Assembly: GCA_003117195.1 (NCBI GenBank)
Contig: BDSI01000098.1
Coordinates: 166,001-230,000 of the forward strand
Direction: 5' to 3'
From: Eudorina sp. 2006-703-Eu-15
Lineage: Eukaryota > Chlorophyta > Chlorophyceae > Chlamydomonadales > Volvocaceae
Length of the DNA: 64,000 bases
A program made the translations under genes and the position numbers. Positions 37,601 to 43,602 of the stretch are shown here, piece by piece; position 1 is the first letter of the stretch; each line of letters starts with the position of its first letter. The notes beneath the pieces were generated by a model. The model was not told the origin of the DNA. It did no database searches and saw nothing but the letters and a program-made list of their open reading frames with translations.

Positions 37601-38132
37601 CTATAGGGTCAATGGATGTGCCTGCACGCGCGCCCCTTCGACTACTCCGATCACGCATGTAATGGTCTTTGCGTGCCGGTAGCGTAGTTACCGTACCTCC
37701 AGTGTATCGTCACGCATAAATAATCAACGCTGGCCGGCTACGGTATGTCGTTGGACACGTTCAGTCGCTACTGGTGATACGCACGCACGTGATACACATG
37801 CATGACCCCTCCATCCAGACTATACTTGCTTCATTGTTGGCTTGCTAAACAGCATCCATGCACGACACTGCATCCATGCACCCTTGTCCAGGTACGCCTA
37901 CATTGCCCGCAACGGCAACGACTGCGGAGTAACCACTGACCCCGTCTTCGCCTTGGTCGACGAGAAGGCGGCTGCTAAAGCAGCAGCTGCTAACAAGGAC
38001 AAGGCGGCGCAGCGGGCTGTCATCGTGGCCGATGATAATGATGATGCCGCCATGGCGAATGTCAAGCAGCCGGCAACAGCAGGGCGCCGACGACTGCAAG
38101 GCCGGCAGCTGAGATCTATGATTCCAATCTAG
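6397..38132 (+). CDS. Gene 1: giant secreted papain-type peptidase with ricin-B lectin array (53 exons, about 1903 aa)
   Basis: Exons: 6397-6543, 7381-7436, 7766-7850, 8335-8406, 9675-9741, 10073-10600, 11391-11541, 12635-12677, 14417-14460, 14800-14913, 15228-15385, 15951-16032, 16708-16750, 17749-17786, 17975-18112, 18252-18409, 18512-18593, 19211-19253, 19556-19593, 20337-20444, 20751-20926, 21945-21999, 22136-22184, 23665-23735, 23959-24069, 24239-24384, 24494-24563, 24673-24715, 24936-24982, 25194-25292, 25829-26062, 26275-26317, 26984-27024, 27480-27587, 27780-28037, 28381-28423, 28902-28948, 29322-29432, 30092-30258, 30561-30660, 31320-31368, 31767-31831, 32235-32345, 32537-32688, 33030-33047, 33395-33735, 34336-34384, 34660-34734, 34920-35013, 35761-35950, 36415-36500, 36980-37006, 37892-38132. 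The hand sum is 5712 nt, an exact multiple of three ending in TAG. Domain order: signal peptide (aa 1-26), N-terminal domain to about aa 318, lectin array about 319-1530, peptidase 1537-1903. Predicted catalytic residues: Gln1643, Cys1649, His1793, Asn1814. Nearly all introns are GT-AG; one donor is GC. Ricin-B plus papain fusions (chimerolectins) are known in fungi. The enzyme role is by family and the physiological role is unknown. Confidence 0.85.
8407..9674. other. Gene 1 intron 4 (1.27 kb)
   Basis: The intron contains the 544-bp inverted-terminal-repeat element described separately, including a GC-rich core at 9180-9400. No other gene is visible in it. Confidence 0.6.
9023..9566. mobile_element. 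Non-autonomous DNA element with inverted ends (intron 4 of gene 1)
   Basis: The left end is CCGTACTGACGCTAATTGTT and continues TGCG. The right end is CGCAAATAATTAGCTTCAG followed by TACGG. Together they form about 24-bp terminal inverted repeats with two mismatches. Several TTTGCGAGG / CCTCGCAAA subterminal words lie inward of each end. The centre is GC-rich and has no transposase. A clean target duplication was not found; the flanks read AC and TA. Superfamily undetermined. Confidence 0.55.
9955..10020 (+). repeat. GTTGGT-type microsatellite
   Basis: Imperfect TTGGTG / TTGGTATTAG repeats just upstream of the exon 6 acceptor (TTTGCAG) of gene 1. Confidence 0.8.
11391..14460 (+). CDS. Gene 1 exons 7-9: Pro linker and leading C-D-E lectin exons
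   Basis: Exon 7 (11391-11541) opens with a run of prolines (NPPPPPSDYLDS) that joins the N-terminal domain to a C-type lectin segment with LTCITIPNG. Exon 8 (12635-12677) is a D-type exon, LSMAACSSKSTQQQ. Exon 9 (14417-14460) is an E-type exon, FYPIPANRKG. Phases match the later cassettes: C ends in phase 2, D ends in phase 0, E ends in phase 2. No A or B exon precedes this set, so the array begins with a third subdomain. Confidence 0.8.
11925..12195 (+). repeat. 15-bp minisatellite GTTACCCCCGACTGT
   Basis: About 17 head-to-tail copies of GTTACCCCCGACTGT, some followed by a CGCTTGT spacer, in intron 7 of gene 1. The long Leu/Pro/Thr open frames across it result from a 15-bp period without stops and are not exons. 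Confidence 0.9.
13105..13495 (+). mobile_element. Degenerate TRIM-like element in gene 1 intron 8
   Basis: A 37-bp sequence starting TGTAAGCCGGTACGGCACAG and ending GACGCTCA occurs at 13105-13141 and again at 13459-13495 with two differences. The second copy directly follows a polypurine tract, AAAAAGGGGGGAG. TGGTATTGATACC at 13221 resembles the primer-binding site of plant retrotransposons, and a B-box-like GGGTTCGCTTCCC follows. The direct repeats diverge after 37 bp and no target duplication is visible, so this is a decayed or truncated relative of the intact TRIM at 26327-26678. Confidence 0.45.
14800..17786 (+). CDS. Gene 1 lectin module 1 (exons 10-14, A-B-C-D-E)
   Basis: A (14800-14913) has VVLDAPSQG and ends NQQWSIS, the QxW signature of ricin-B-type beta-trefoil subdomains. 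B (15228-15385) has FGTCLQ and CNAADPTQSF. C (15951-16032) has LETQTCITYA. D (16708-16750) is TSMDPCNQDGASQS. E (17749-17786) is FLLMAINGNVAFL. This module keeps the Cys pair positions of the family (CLQ...C in B, CIT...C across C and D) and has Asn-X-Ser/Thr sites fitting a secreted product. Residues about 398-543 of the predicted protein. Confidence 0.8.
16270..16354. repeat. Perfect 42-bp-arm palindrome in an intron
   Basis: The arms at 16270-16311 and 16313-16354 are exact reverse complements separated by one G. The centre reads CTTGCATGATGCAAG. A second perfect palindrome (GTATGTATGTACAT, A, then its complement) overlaps the left end at 16248-16276. No repeat copy of it is visible elsewhere in the window. 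Confidence 0.9.
16975..17190. mobile_element. hAT-type MITE family, truncated copy 2
   Basis: It retains the left end TGTGGCTATCTTATTTT and the internal words GATACACCTGGTG, GAAAGTATCTGTCTACGGG and GGACTCGACCCTG, which match copy 1 in the same order. No right terminal repeat is present. It lies in gene 1 intron 13. Confidence 0.65.
17975..19593 (+). CDS. Gene 1 lectin module 2 (exons 15-19)
   Basis: A (17975-18112) ends SLTLWTTP, a decayed QxW. B (18252-18409) has GGFVLQNAYSGACQ. C (18512-18593) has LITQMCITAPNGQQANGTQ. D (19211-19253) is LVLSPCTLDAASQL. E (19556-19593) is FWYLPSSSGAVFL. Phases are the same as in module 1. Residues about 543-696. The divergent A subdomain suggests weakened sugar binding there. 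The introns hold nothing recognisable. Confidence 0.75.
20337..23735 (+). CDS. Gene 1 lectin module 3 (exons 20-24)
   Basis: A (20337-20444) has GGNTVMGYLDG and ends NIAWAQAD. B (20751-20926) has GMNICLIAD and SMQTIFHV. C (21945-21999) has VLSQLCVAGG and is shorter than usual. D (22136-22184) has PPSLVPCNSDPYQQQ, 49 nt instead of 43. E (23665-23735) is longer than usual, FVPVPYILAGDDYSD. Residues about 696-849. Its introns are the largest in the array and contain the tRNA-like sequence, an AT-rich tract and an 814-bp transposon. Confidence 0.72.
21373..21483 (-). tRNA. tRNA-like sequence or tRNA-derived SINE (pseudogene or intron-bearing)
   Basis: On the minus strand the ends ACCGGCG and CGTCGGT can form a full 7-bp acceptor stem (one G-U). 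GCTCAATTGGTAGAGC forms a D arm with A-box character. ATGGGTTCGAATCTCAT forms a 5-bp T arm with a B box. The middle is about 39 nt too long for a standard tRNA and holds a second B-box-like GATTCGACTCC, so it is either an interrupted tRNA or two fused tRNA-derived pieces. An anticodon cannot be assigned with confidence. It lies in intron 21 of gene 1, antisense. Confidence 0.45.
22255..22530. repeat. TA/TATG-rich low-complexity tract
   Basis: Alternating TATATG / ATATGTA words over about 270 bp in intron 23 of gene 1. Non-coding. Confidence 0.85.
22606..23419. mobile_element. 814-bp hAT-like non-autonomous element in gene 1 intron 23
   Basis: The ends CAGGCTGGCTATCTT (22606) and AAGATAGCCAGCCTG (to 23419) are perfect 15-bp inverted repeats. 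They differ by one base from the CAGGGTGGCTATCTT ends of the smaller MITE family in this window. Flanks ATGCCCAT and ATGCCGTG match at five of eight positions, a possible decayed 8-bp target duplication. The interior has no transposase; the 209-codon open frame across it is not conserved or recognisable. Confidence 0.65.
23959..24982 (+). CDS. Gene 1 lectin module 4 (exons 25-29)
   Basis: A (23959-24069) ends NSCQWTM. B (24239-24384) has WNGTCLQGVG and CNPSDLTQNF. C (24494-24563) has VATQTCITTIASGTQ. D (24673-24715) is LGMSPCIADVMNQQ. E (24936-24982) is VWTINPAAGVNGTLL. Here the D/E junction reads NQQ|VWT, so a phase-0 intron falls inside the QxW-like motif of the third subdomain. Introns are short (103-220 nt), making this the most compact module. 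Residues about 849-988. Confidence 0.82.
25194..27024 (+). CDS. Gene 1 lectin module 5 (exons 30-33, B and C fused)
   Basis: A (25194-25292) has GGTLAIDGSGAGTVQL and ends SQYWIPQ. B and C are one exon (25829-26062) with YGTCLQ, CNSSDITQQF and IESNMCITVPDG. D (26275-26317) is LTMAICNQDGSNQQ. E (26984-27024) is FMQVLMEDNNAAF. The B-C intron of the other modules is absent. The D-E intron holds an intact TRIM element whose target duplication begins 4 nt into the intron. Residues about 988-1127. Confidence 0.82.
26327..26678 (+). mobile_element. TRIM (terminal-repeat retrotransposon in miniature), intact, with 5-bp TSD
   Basis: Two identical 91-bp direct terminal repeats (26327-26417 and 26588-26678) start TGTAGTG and end ACAACA. 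GTTCA flanks both sides (26322-26326 and 26679-26683), a 5-bp target duplication. Directly inside the 5' repeat is TGGTATCGAGACC, close to the initiator-Met tRNA primer-binding site used by many plant elements. A GAGGGGGGATAAT polypurine tract precedes the 3' repeat. The 170-bp interior has no coding capacity and two B-box-like GGTTCGAATCC motifs. Identical repeats imply recent insertion. Confidence 0.88.
27025..27479. other. Gene 1 intron 33
   Basis: Non-coding DNA between exons 33 and 34; no repeat or RNA recognised. Confidence 0.5.
27480..28948 (+). CDS. Gene 1 lectin module 6 (exons 34-37, B and C fused)
   Basis: A (27480-27587) has SNLVIDAPYEGESFVQLW and ends SNQFWNFT. The fused B-C exon (27780-28037) has FNTCLQGNG, CNTSDPSQTF and MATQLCVTISNG. 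D (28381-28423) is VIMAPCTMDATSQS. E (28902-28948) is FFPIALNGPSQP. It shares the B-C fusion with module 5 only, as expected if one was copied from the other. Residues about 1127-1279. Intron 36 (28424-28901) holds nothing recognisable. Confidence 0.82.
29322..31831 (+). CDS. Gene 1 lectin module 7 (exons 38-42)
   Basis: A (29322-29432) has GNTSLVLEVSF; its QxW is replaced by NSQLMSFT. B (30092-30258) has GGLCLETG and PYQMFTALN. C (30561-30660) has YATDLCITIAAG. D (31320-31368) has SLDTCTDPVSLASQA, 49 nt like module 3. E (31767-31831) is long, FPATLSTLPGVSTNST. The acceptor of the D exon (ATGTAG|A) is less pyrimidine-rich than usual. Residues about 1279-1443. Introns 38 (29433-30091), 40 (30661-31319) and 41 (31369-31766) show only short AT and TATA repeats. 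Confidence 0.75.
32235..32688 (+). CDS. Gene 1 lectin module 8 (exons 43-44, A and B only)
   Basis: A (32235-32345) has GNTTLDVFFDGEAYF and ends SQQWNMQ. B (32537-32688) has MYGGCLQANGGML and CSAADPTQLF. No C, D or E exons follow; the array ends here and an 18-nt microexon leads into the peptidase. Since the array opened with C-D-E and closes with A-B, the exon repeat is offset from the trefoil fold by one subdomain. Residues about 1443-1530. Confidence 0.8.
33030..33047 (+). CDS. Gene 1 exon 45: 18-nt microexon
   Basis: It is bounded by TATGCAG|GAGATC and GTGACA|GTAAG and adds six codons (DQVGD plus split codons). Exon 44 ends in phase 1 and exon 46 begins in phase 1, so this 3n exon could be skipped without a frameshift. 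Its canonical borders and the intact phase support it; expression is not shown. Confidence 0.6.
33395..38132 (+). CDS. Gene 1 exons 46-53: C1A papain-like peptidase pro-region and catalytic domain
   Basis: Exon 46 carries the pro-region and ends LDYRGTRMDGPGVKDQ...CQGCW. Gln1643 and Cys1649 sit at the papain Gln19/Cys25 spacing. Exon 47 continues AFSVAGALQGAW. Exon 48 has LSFSEQQLIDCAW. Exon 49 has NGGIAEEGQYAY. Exon 50 has HGPVSVSIDPQPDFQFYADGV. Exon 51 has THAVVLMGYGT with the catalytic His, and YWIIKN. Exon 52 completes NSWSSGWGMDG. Exon 53 has CGVTTDP and an Ala/Lys/Arg-rich tail. Exons 47-52 (49, 75, 94, 190, 86 and 27 nt) equal gene 2 exons 10-15 in length. The donor after exon 51 is GC instead of GT. 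All catalytic residues are present, so an active cysteine protease is likely. Confidence 0.9.
35014..35760. repeat. Gene 1 intron 49 with CCGTAAACTAGA-type repeats
   Basis: Within the intron, 35190-35240 holds tandem TAGACCGTAAACTAGACCG words, and TTACGGAGACGG(C/T)CTTGCCG occurs twice (35254 and 35374). TTACAGTGG(T)CCCCG near 35456 resembles the ends of repeat B. Probably fragments of a transposon; no coding capacity. Confidence 0.5.
37130..37540. repeat. Dispersed repeat B, inverted copy split by a MITE
   Basis: GCTTGCTTCGGTGTCTGTC...GGGTGGGGTC lies left of the MITE, and GTGGGGTCATGG through GGGCTTGCCCTGGTATACAC to CTGTAACGTTCATTCAT lies right of it. Together they are the reverse complement of 2165-2335. 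It sits in intron 52 of gene 1. Confidence 0.8.
37165..37400. mobile_element. hAT-type MITE copy 3, 236 bp with 8-bp TSD
   Basis: The ends CAGGGTGGCTATCTTA and TAAGATAGCCACCCTG are perfect 16-bp inverted repeats. GTGGGGTC flanks both sides (37157-37164 and 37401-37408). An 8-bp target duplication with CAGGG ends is typical of the hAT superfamily. It is inserted in repeat B inside gene 1 intron 52. No coding capacity. Confidence 0.9.
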
Positions 38133-38172
38133 TCATGGTCCGTGCAGCAGATCACGCCACAGATCGGCGCTG

Positions 38173-38178
38173 AATAAA
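38173..38178 (+). promoter_or_regulatory. Possible polyadenylation signal AATAAA of gene 1
   Basis: AATAAA lies 40 nt after the gene 1 stop codon. If the lineage uses the green-algal TGTAA signal instead, one occurs about 140 nt downstream, near 38278. Confidence 0.35.
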
Positions 38179-38902
38179 GAACCATCGCGTTGCTTGAGTG
38201 AAGGCCAGCAGACGGCGGCGCCGTGAGTGTACTTGGTTTTTTTTGGAGTGTGGTGATCCACAATTGCTGCTCGTTGTGTAACTTGCTCGTCTGTTACCAT
38301 TTGACCTAAAACTGTGTGTTGCGGGCATAATTGATAGTTCACTCCCTGCCTAACGTTGTACGTCGATGTGGCTGCAAATCGCGATTGATCAGTTAGATCG
38401 GCGAGCAGTGCCTGGTTGTTTCTCCAGGCCGTAACCTCGCCCACATATTTATGTTGATGTCGCACTGCTGTATGTTCCATCCGGGCGGAGCTGCTGGGGG
38501 TCGGTCAACCGCCAGTAGCATGTAGGCCATGAAGGCCGTACGTCGTAGGCTCTAAGTGTTGTACATAAATCATTGCATGCATGGCGGCGATCGATTCAGA
38601 GCGACGCAACCATAATTATTGGCGCACTCAAGTTATAGGTCGATCGAACAGTAATGGTTGATAAGATGAAGTGCCTACAAGCTATCTGGGCCCGTTGGAA
38701 CACCCGGTCGGGACTCGGGTCCACCTAGTAACGCTTACTACTAGTGTTGATTGAATCATAAGGGTACATGCCTGCTGCGCTCTGAACAAAGGGCGCATTA
38801 TTATGACGGCAGAACTTGGTGATTGGATGGCGTGTATCCTCACTTGCTCGCGCCCCCGCCGTCATCATACAATCGTGTTGCGTGCGTGCATGCCTGCGTG
38901 CC

Positions 38903-38966
<64 letters not shown>

Positions 38967-39639
38967 TGACGGCGGCCCACCTGATGAGGGCAGGCAGCAG
39001 TCATGGATGATGAGGGCATGGATGTGCAACCCAGCCATGCACATCTTTCCAACCCCACCTGAAATAGGTGAGTGACCCTGTCGCGATAGGCTCCCTGCCA
39101 CCCAACACAGTGATAGCATCAGCACACATGCCCATTTCCATAACTCCACGCTCGGGTTTGCCCAGCGTAATGCTACTGTTAGTAATGCCACCCAAGTTCG
39201 AAGCTTGCTCGCCCGGCACGAACACCTGCCCGCCCAGCCACTCGAACATCCAACCCACCTGCCTACCAGAATTTCACTCTTCAATAAACCCTCTTCAATA
39301 AACCCTATCTTGCAATTCATCAAATGGATCATGTACATAATCGGGAAATTCTGCTGTCAAACTGATTGCATGAGCTTGCGCGCACCGCGGATATTTCACT
39401 ATTTCTGCGGAGGACGTCGAAATGCACCAACTTTAGCAAACTTGGATAGATTTCACGAAAATCACCAACCTTTTATGTCCAATCTAGGTAAAACCGTGTA
39501 TATAAATGAAGAAGTTCAACTTTGACTCGGGTCAACCTTTACTTGATCGATGTTGAAGTTAGCAGCAAAGCAAACGTGCGCATGAGTGTCTTACACTTCT
39601 GCAAAATTGCAGATTGTGATTTTATGAATAATGCCAATA
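38179..39639. other. Intergenic, no gene recognised
   Basis: Unique-looking DNA containing a (TGCG)n tract at 38879-38967. No exon of either gene family and no RNA gene could be found here. Confidence 0.5.
38879..38967. repeat. (CGTG)n microsatellite
   Basis: About 20 tandem TGCG/CGTG units. The RACVRACV and HARTHART open frames across it are repeat artefacts. Confidence 0.95.
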
Positions 39640-40000
39640 ACTCAAAGCGCTGCAATTGCCATACATGGTTGGTTGGTTGTACAGGCCTTACGGCTAGAAA
39701 ACATGTGTTCCCCACAACGGTCATCCGTCAAAGGGCATACAAAAGACCAAAAGAACAAAGGGTAGAAACTTTCATCCCTGCAGGTTTCCTTCCTCAGCTT
39801 CTGCACCTGATACAAGAAGTGACCGAGCGAGCTTGCACTGGTCAAACGAGAGCATGACTTCGCGCAAATATATCTGTGCCAACGGGGAGATCCACCGCTC
39901 GACGCAGCGGTTCGTAAACCGGACATTCAGCAGTCAGCACATGCAGTTCATCCTCTAAAGCCCCACTATTGCAAACCCGGCACGTCCGAGCTGAGGGTAC
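39640..40000 (-). pseudogene. LINE-type retrotransposon C-terminal remnant
   Basis: On the minus strand near 39990-39900 a frame reads CRVCNSGALEDELHVL...ECPVYEPLRRA. This matches the CxxC...H...C zinc-knuckle pattern typical after the reverse transcriptase of non-LTR elements. A stop and a frame change follow, and the next recognisable piece in another frame is LGHFLYQVQKLRKE. No reverse transcriptase core was found upstream, so this is a truncated, broken remnant. Confidence 0.55.
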
Positions 40001-40029
40001 CCACGGGGGTCGGATTCCTGGAAGTGTGG

Positions 40030-40788
40030 TGTCACGGAATACCTGGTACTGGCTTATAAAATATACTTTTTTTTGGATCTAAGTCCTGTTTTCTTGTAAT
40101 GGATACCTCGTGGCGTCATTCGGATTCCTCGTCTCCTCTATCGGATTCCCGCGACGGGCTATAGGATTCCTCCCGCCGGCTATAGGATTCCTGTCACCGC
40201 GTACCGGAGAAACGTCGCCAGGTATCGGTTTACTGAATCACGAGTTTGGATAATCGAAAGCTTGTATAGAAATAACATTTTTGGCGATCAGTTTCCTAAG
40301 TACAGGTAATGAATCCGCAGCCTACCTTTAGTTGTTGGTTACATTTCGTTGGCTCACCACCTCCCTTCGCGACCTCCTCCTCAGTGCCCAAGCCACCCAA
40401 GCACCTATAACTGCCTCCGGACACGAAGCAAACAAATTAAACCATCCCTATGTATGTGTCCGACCAGGTATGCAGTATGCACACCTCCCTACACAATATT
40501 TTACATCACGCCGCAAATGTACGAGGACCCCCGCTCATCGTGCAGTGCATGCCCGACCACCCTCTCAACCGGTTCGACGTTACTACGAGTACGGCATTGC
40601 GCTAGACGATTAAAGTACAGAAATACGAATGAACCCGTACGATAGGACAGGAACAATGACACCGTTACGTATCGAGAGCAACCGCCATCCTAACAAAGAG
40701 ATTCTTTGCGGCCGGACCAACCCGCACCGACACCGCCGCTGCACTTCACCACGTGTTCTACAACTAGTACTCGGGCGCGCTTGCATGG
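40030..40788. other. Non-coding spacer with GGATTCC repeats
   Basis: Between 40120 and 40200 the word GGATTCC recurs every 15-25 bp (TATAGGATTCCT, TCGGATTCCC). The remainder shows no gene or known repeat. Confidence 0.4.
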
Positions 40789-41189
40789 CAGGGTGGCTAT
40801 CTTAAGATATAAATATCTATTCGGCCGAAAAACTTCTGAAATTTTAGATACTTTTGGCCTGCCAAAACATGGAGTTTAAGATACTTTGATCCCTTGTGTG
40901 GGACATGATATCTTCCCGTTGACATATACTCGAACGAGTGATGGGGTCCCCGAAATCTCCCACCCGGGGTCGGTTCTCGCCGTCTGCAGTCATCTATGGC
41001 TAGGTGTTGCACTTATGGGTTCGGTTCGTGGAAGTTCTCCATCAATGTCGCGTCCTGTCCGATGCCCTCTGTAGATACTTCGGGCCGTTTCCAGTTGGAA
41101 ATATCTCCCCATAGACAGATGCTTTCAGCGTTTCGAAGCCAGGTGTATCTCTGGCCGTAGATACTCCCAAAAATAAGATAGCCACCCTG
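40789..41189. mobile_element. hAT-type MITE copy 4, 401 bp with 8-bp TSD
   Basis: The ends CAGGGTGGCTATCTTA and TAAGATAGCCACCCTG are identical to those of copy 3. TTGCATGG flanks both sides (40781-40788 and 41190-41197). Internal words AGATACTTT, TTCGGCCGAA and ATACACCTGGC-type motifs are shared with the other copies in inverse orientation. It lies in intergenic DNA. Confidence 0.9.
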
Positions 41190-41222
41190 TTGCATGGTCT
41201 GTCTTGGACAATCTTGACCGCG

Positions 41223-41223
<1 letters not shown>

Positions 41224-41271
<48 letters not shown>

Positions 41272-41450
41272 CCCGACTGCCTGCGTGCCTGCCTTCCCGC
41301 CTGCGCGCCTGCCTGCCTACCCCTGCCCGCCCGCACGAGGCGCTGTTATGCCCCCCCCTCCCTCCCTCCCTCGCGCTCGGCGCCGTTATGCCCCCACTCC
41401 CTCCCGCCCGCCCCCCCCGCTCGGCGCCATTGTGATCCCCAGCCGCCGCG
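41224..41450. repeat. (CTGC)n microsatellite followed by C-rich tract
   Basis: About 12 CTGC units at 41224-41273, then degenerate GCCTGC and CCCTCCCTCCC words. The large cysteine/proline-rich open frames here are artefacts. Confidence 0.9.
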
Positions 41451-41973
41451 CGCAGCTCGCGAGACATGTGTCCGATGAAGCACAACCTCGTCTAACCTGC
41501 ACGGCATGCAATGATTTCTTGGTTTGCGTTATCCAGCGGTTCGGGTGTCATCGTGACAAAAGCGGCCTTGACATACAGTATTTTGCGCGGCCCGGTATAT
41601 CCGGGCTATATTTGTATTGGCTTTGTTGCCACTTGACGACAGTGATGGACGCATGAATGACACTAGGCTTAGATTTGGGTTGCAACCAAAAACCGAAATG
41701 TGAAACTGCCAACCGCGCCTGTCTAAGAAACAGGTCTCGTCATCGATCTGTTATCAGGCTCCGCGTATAGAAATCTTTGTTATAAAGATCGGATACAGGA
41801 TCCGGGCGGGATCTGGGCTGTGCCGTCCAGCAGCAGCTATCTATGATATGTAGCTGCCTTGCATCTACAAGTGTTCGCGTTGGCCTCAAAAGGTGTTGTG
41901 GTGACGACCTACCGACCGGAGCGGAGGGGAATCAACCTCTGCCGTGCTGGCAACACTGCCCGCCCGCCCGCAG

Positions 41974-42434
41974 GCAACATGATCAACTGGACGTCGGCTG
42001 CGGACTTCAACGCCACCATACAGACCATGGCGCCGAACGCCTCCCGCGAGGCTTCCCTGGAGTCGGTGCTGCGGCAGGCCCGCGTGAACGACAGTCTGTA
42101 CGACATCATGCTGGACTCTCTCTGGCGCTGGCACAACCAGACCGGCGGCGGGGACTTTGTCGTGGACATGGCGAGGCTGGCGAGGCCGTGCTCCAACTCC
42201 CCTGGAGCCAACTCGAAGACCTACGCCCCCGACGAGTGCAAGGGCACTCCTGAGGCCGCTGCCCTGATCGTGGGGAAGCCCACTGCCACACCCACGTACC
42301 GCGCCGTGAAAGCGTGGCTGGCGGCCGTGGCAGCCAACGGCTCCGCCGCCGCCCCTGGAGCGCTGCCCCTCAGCTCCGCGGACGCGCCGTTCCCGATACC
42401 GCAGCCGCCGGCCTGCTCGCCGGCGTGTTTGTAG
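41974..42434 (+). CDS. Isolated terminal exon of an unidentified secreted glycoprotein
   Basis: The exon is open from a CCGCCCGCAG acceptor, in phase 1, to a TAG at 42432-42434 (153 codons including the stop). It has strong coding character: a high-GC third position and six Asn-X-Ser/Thr sites (NWT, NAT, NAS, NDS, NQT, NGS). Recognisable phrases are SLYDIMLDSLWRWHNQTGGG, RPCSNSPG and TPTYRAVKAWLAA. The pattern vaguely recalls C-terminal parts of secreted glycosidase-like proteins of algae and protists, which I cannot confirm. Upstream exons were not found; the gene may be truncated by the repeats at 40789-41450. Confidence 0.55.
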
Positions 42435-43602
42435 GTTGTTGGATTCGGATTGGGGCTCCGGCACCCCTTCCTGGCCGCCGGGTCTGCCGGAGGTCGACGA
42501 GTGGAGTAGAAGAGACACACAGATAGCCCCGCCCGGCATATATACACACGCTATTTGCTGGATGCACTGGCTGCTGACATACATGCTGCACTGACCATCT
42601 CCCAACCAGTACACTACCAGTACTCTGCGCTTTGGCCTGGCCGAGGGTACATACTACGTAGCTAACCCCTTAGCTACAATAGGTCCGCATCATTATCCAG
42701 CACCCTTGTTTGAAGAAATCAACATCATCATCCTTATCCTTATCCATATCCTAATCCATATTCTTATCCTTATCCTTATCCTGGGTGTTTCTCCACCAAT
42801 ATTTGTATTTCCCTTATTACCCTTATTATCCTTATCCCTAGCTACACACGGTAGCTAGGTCCAATGTGGCGCAATGTATTGCCACCAATGGGCGGGCCTG
42901 CATCAACAAACACATACAGGGCTCCAGTGGGAGCCTACGTAGATAGAGGAGAAGCACGCATGTAGCAGTGCCCCCCGGGTGCATCTTCACCAATAACTTC
43001 GTTGCCAAGGTAGTGAGGCAGCAGGTGTTGTTATAGATATTAGAGATAGTACTAGTGATTGTAGTAACCATCACAGATAGAGGTCAATGTCGAGGTCCGC
43101 CAATCGATCACGCAGTTATTTTATTATGTTTTGTAGATAAAAATGGCTATGAATATGAAGCGGTGAACGAACAAAGGGTAATACATATTCCATCCGTCGT
43201 TAAGCACATTTCCCTTTTTACAGTTTGCCATGACGTCTTCCTTAACAGTGTTACGAACCCATCATCAGGACGTTCAGGACCCCAAGTGGGTCCCACATAC
43301 ATGTATATATGTATTGATTGTGCATACGCAGTCCACACACCACTCACGCCCGCACATGCAACGAATATATGAATAACGATCTCGCCCGGCCTGCTGTGTT
43401 TTAGTTCACACGTGTGGACCTCGCCCGCGTGCACACTGAACTTATTACTGAACTCGAACAGATGATTGCCGACGCATCAAATAAAAGCAACTAAGGCCGC
43501 ACAAGGCTCTTCAACGACTTGTCACGCATGTGCCTGCATGTCCTGCAGCCTCAATGGCCATCCATTGCTCTTGATGAACAGCAATTAGCAGCAGTGCGTG
43601 CG
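42435..43602. other. Intergenic spacer between the isolated exon and gene 2
   Basis: It contains (TTATCC)n microsatellite DNA at 42725-42840 and otherwise unremarkable sequence. The gene 2 3' UTR must lie just left of 43603; no AATAAA in the correct orientation is obvious close by. Confidence 0.45.

Noticed and set aside
38803..39338. Cys/Arg/Val-rich and His/Ala/Arg/Thr-rich open frames
   Set aside because: Translation of a (TGCG)n microsatellite.
41843..42614. Long open frames on the other frames and minus strand
   Set aside because: Shadows of the high-GC terminal exon at 41974-42434, whose plus-strand frame has sequons, acceptor and stop.
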